Part shown: piece by piece, positions 11,708 through 13,277 of the stretch
How the letters are laid out: the number at the start of each line of letters is the position of its first letter
How positions within the stretch are numbered: the stretch's first letter is position 1
Assembly: GCA_029778965.1 (NCBI GenBank)
Contig: JAKPBL010000337.1
Coordinates: 1-13,277, forward strand
DNA from: Bacteroidota bacterium
GTDB taxonomy: Bacteria; Bacteroidota; Bacteroidia; Chitinophagales; Chitinophagaceae
Length of the DNA: 13,277 nt
Direction: 5' to 3'
Made by a program: the position numbers and the translations under genes
Notes under the pieces: generated by a model
Told to the model about the DNA's origin: nothing
The model's input: the letters and a program-made list of their open reading frames with translations, nothing else
Database searches by the model: none

Positions 11708-13153
11708 ATGAAAAAAAGCTTCTTTCTGCTGCTGGCCCTTGGCGGTGGTTTGTTTGCAAAATCACAGGAGCCTGTGGTTTCGACGGACGAGGTAAAACCT
11801 TTAAAAGTTACAAAAGACCATTATACCGTATCAGGTGGTCTTCTGGGCGCCTTCAACTATGGCGGTCTGAAAGGAAAAGATGGTTTTGCCAACACTGAAT
11901 TCAAAAACAAGCCTGGTTATGCCGTAGGCGCCTGGCTGAACCTCCCGCTGATCGGTAAAGCCATCTCCCTGGAACCCCAGGTTACTTACAATACATTGAA
12001 CTACCAGTCGACCGATGCCCAGGGTGTTAATCTCCCTCACGGTCAGGCAGCGTATATTTCTGTACCCCTGCTGGTGAAGTTTCACCTGGGCAGCAAGGTA
12101 GCCCTGTTCGCTGGTCCGCAATTCGACTTCCTGAGCAAATTCGACAGTAAGAACAACGCGGTTTACACCACCGAAACCTTTAAGAAAAACAGCCTGGCAG
12201 GTACAGCCGGTATCGAAATAATGCCGCATTCGCGCCTGTCGTTCTACGGCCGTTATATTTATGGTGGCGCCAACATGAACAAAGTGAATGTTGTTCCTGC
12301 CGGAGAATTCTACAACCGCTATGTACAAGCCGGCGTGAAGCTGAAGCTGTTCGGAAAGCATATCCCTGCTGATTCTGATGGCGACGGTATCCGCGACGAC
12401 AAAGACAGTTGCGTAGGCGTTCCGGGCCTGGAGCGTTACAACGGTTGCCCCATTCCCGACACCGACGGTGATGGCCTGAACGACGAAGTTGACAAGTGTC
12501 CGACAGTAGCCGGTACTGCCAAGTACAATGGTTGCCCGATCCCCGACCGTGATAAAGACGGTGTGAATGATGAAGAAGATAAGTGTCCTGATCAGCCGGG
12601 TCTGGCTAAATACCAGGGTTGTCCGATTCCTGATACTGACAAAGACGGTATCAACGACGAAGAAGACAAGTGCCCGAATGAGCCTGGCGTGGCTAAATAC
12701 CAGGGTTGCCCTGTTCCTGACAGAGACAATGATGGCGTGAATGACGAAGACGACCGTTGCCCGGATCTGGCTGGTCCCGCTGAAAACGGTGGCTGCCCGA
12801 CCCTCGAAGCTTCTAAATTCAATGCCAGCAACGTTCAGTTCGTAACTGGTAGCGCTAACCTGACACCTGTAGCGAAGAAAGAGCTCGACAAAGCAGCTCG
12901 TATTCTGAATGAGCAGTATCCGCAACTGAAACTGGAAATTGCCGGTCATACCGACAATACCGGTAAGGCAGATAAAAACCAGGTACTGAGCCAGAAGCGC
13001 GCTGACGCCGTGAAAGCTTACCTGGCAACCAGGAAAGTGGATGCGGCCCGCATGACCGCTACCGGTTATGGCCAGGATCAGCCGATCGCTGACAATGGTA
13101 CCAAAGAAGGCAAGGCGAAGAACCGTCGCGTTGAATTCAAAGTGAGCCAATAA
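11708..13153 (+). CDS. OmpA-family outer-membrane protein with TSP3 repeats
   Basis: The protein has 481 residues. The start is ATG 11708, because MKKSFFLLLALGGGLFAKSQ is a typical signal peptide; the frame upstream falls in the promoter and leader. Residues about 38-218 are beta-strand rich with alternating hydrophobic residues (YAVGAWLNLPL, AYISVPLLVKFHLG, LSFYGRYIYGG) and look like an 8-stranded outer-membrane barrel. Residues 222-366 are five 29-residue thrombospondin type 3 repeats (DTDGDGLNDEVDKCP... GCPIP), calcium-binding, with paired cysteines. Residues about 372-481 are an OmpA C-terminal peptidoglycan-binding domain (FVTGSANLTP ... IAGHTDNTG ... LSQKRADAVKAYL ... NRRVEFKV). The protein should link the outer membrane to peptidoglycan and is probably abundant. 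It has its own promoter and terminator, so it is monocistronic. Confidence 0.95.
   Translation: MKKSFFLLLALGGGLFAKSQEPVVSTDEVKPLKVTKDHYTVSGGLLGAFNYGGLKGKDGFANTEFKNKPGYAVGAWLNLPLIGKAISLEPQVTYNTLNYQSTDAQGVNLPHGQAAYISVPLLVKFHLGSKVALFAGPQFDFLSKFDSKNNAVYTTETFKKNSLAGTAGIEIMPHSRLSFYGRYIYGGANMNKVNVVPAGEFYNRYVQAGVKLKLFGKHIPADSDGDGIRDDKDSCVGVPGLERYNGCPIPDTDGDGLNDEVDKCPTVAGTAKYNGCPIPDRDKDGVNDEEDKCPDQPGLAKYQGCPIPDTDKDGINDEEDKCPNEPGVAKYQGCPVPDRDNDGVNDEDDRCPDLAGPAENGGCPTLEASKFNASNVQFVTGSANLTPVAKKELDKAARILNEQYPQLKLEIAGHTDNTGKADKNQVLSQKRADAVKAYLATRKVDAARMTATGYGQDQPIADNGTKEGKAKNRRVEFKVSQ
12371..12805 (+). repeat. Five tandem 87-bp units encoding TSP3 repeats
   Basis: Repeat units start at Asp222, 251, 280, 309 and 338 of the OmpA-like protein, an exact 29-codon period. 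Units 3 and 4 share long near-identical DNA around CTAAATACCAGGGTTG, suggesting recent duplication or gene conversion within the array. The fifth unit diverges at its end (ENGGCPTLE). Confidence 0.9.
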
Positions 13154-13167
13154 TAAAAAAAGCCTCG

Positions 13168-13209
13168 TAATAAAAAAGCCGCCGGAATCCTCCGGCGGCT
13201 TTTTTATTA
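13168..13209 (+). terminator. Strong intrinsic terminator of the ompA-like gene
   Basis: The arms TAATAAAAAAGCCGCCGGA and TCCGGCGGCTTTTTTATTA form a perfect 19-bp stem with a 4-base ATCC loop. The GC-rich 9-bp core is flanked by A6 and T6 runs, so it could terminate in both directions. It starts 14 bases after the stop codon. The segment TAATAAAAAA(A)GCC also occurs once just upstream (13151-13164), overlapping the stop codon. Confidence 0.92.
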
Positions 13210-13231
13210 CGGTTTCATTACTTTCACCTTC

Positions 13232-13277
13232 ATGAAATCGATTGCCACTCTTCTTGCCGTATTACTGGGTGTAACGG
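13232..13277 (+). CDS. Start of an exported protein (runs off right edge)
   Basis: ATG 13232 opens a frame to the end of the window encoding MKSIATLLAVLLGVT, a lysine followed by a hydrophobic run, which is typical of a signal peptide or lipoprotein leader. It follows the ompA terminator by 22 bases, so it would need its own promoter, and none is clear. The product cannot be identified from 15 codons. Confidence 0.55.
   Translation, partial: MKSIATLLAVLLGVT

Noticed and set aside
11831..13150. 439-codon open frame on the minus strand opposite the OmpA-like gene
   Set aside because: It is a shadow caused by codon bias and repeats of the real gene; the translation shows no domain, and the plus strand has an unmistakable OmpA protein.

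Overview
The window looks like chromosomal DNA of a Bacteroidota bacterium, most likely of the Chitinophagaceae type. The evidence is a very long PKD-repeat protein ending in a gliding-motility/T9SS type B sorting domain, an OmpA protein with thrombospondin type 3 repeats, promoter elements of the TAnnTTTG class, and gene starts without Shine-Dalgarno sequences. No rRNA, tRNA, transposase or complete mobile element is visible.

Left part (1-3356): a divergent respiration and redox-sensing locus. The first 65 codons of a ccoI/fixI-type copper P-type ATPase (cbb3 oxidase assembly) run leftward off the edge. Rightward from a 103-nt divergent intergenic region runs a tightly coupled three-gene operon. 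It encodes a RIC/ScdA-like protein whose diiron ligands look mostly lost, a soluble PAS histidine kinase whose PAS domain resembles FixL, and a response regulator in which a receiver domain is fused to a Crp/Fnr-type DNA-binding module. The genes overlap by 1 and 4 nt. The intergenic region carries a palindrome, TCCTGA-N6-TCAGGA, with exactly the geometry of a Crp/Fnr-family operator. My reading, which is inference, is a compact FixL/FixJ/FixK-like circuit in which FixJ and FixK are one protein, controlling cbb3 oxidase assembly and its own operon.

Middle part (3357-9949): a secreted protein of about 1630 residues made of PKD and Ig-like modules with a C-terminal type B sorting domain. It is convergent, with an 11-nt gap, with a secreted M1-family metallopeptidase on the minus strand.

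Right part (9950-13277): an ECF sigma factor overlaps the gene of a four-helix membrane protein by 8 nt. A 468-nt non-coding stretch follows. It holds two exact 36-bp direct repeats separated by 30 bp, AT-rich inverted repeats, and a good promoter followed by a 5'-leader hairpin. Next come an OmpA-family outer-membrane protein with five 29-residue TSP3 calcium-binding repeats, a strong 19-bp-stem terminator, and the first codons of another exported protein cut by the right edge.

The most unusual items are the REC-Crp fusion with its FixL-like kinase and degenerate RIC-like partner beside ccoI, the matching palindromic operator, and the 36/30/36 repeat unit.
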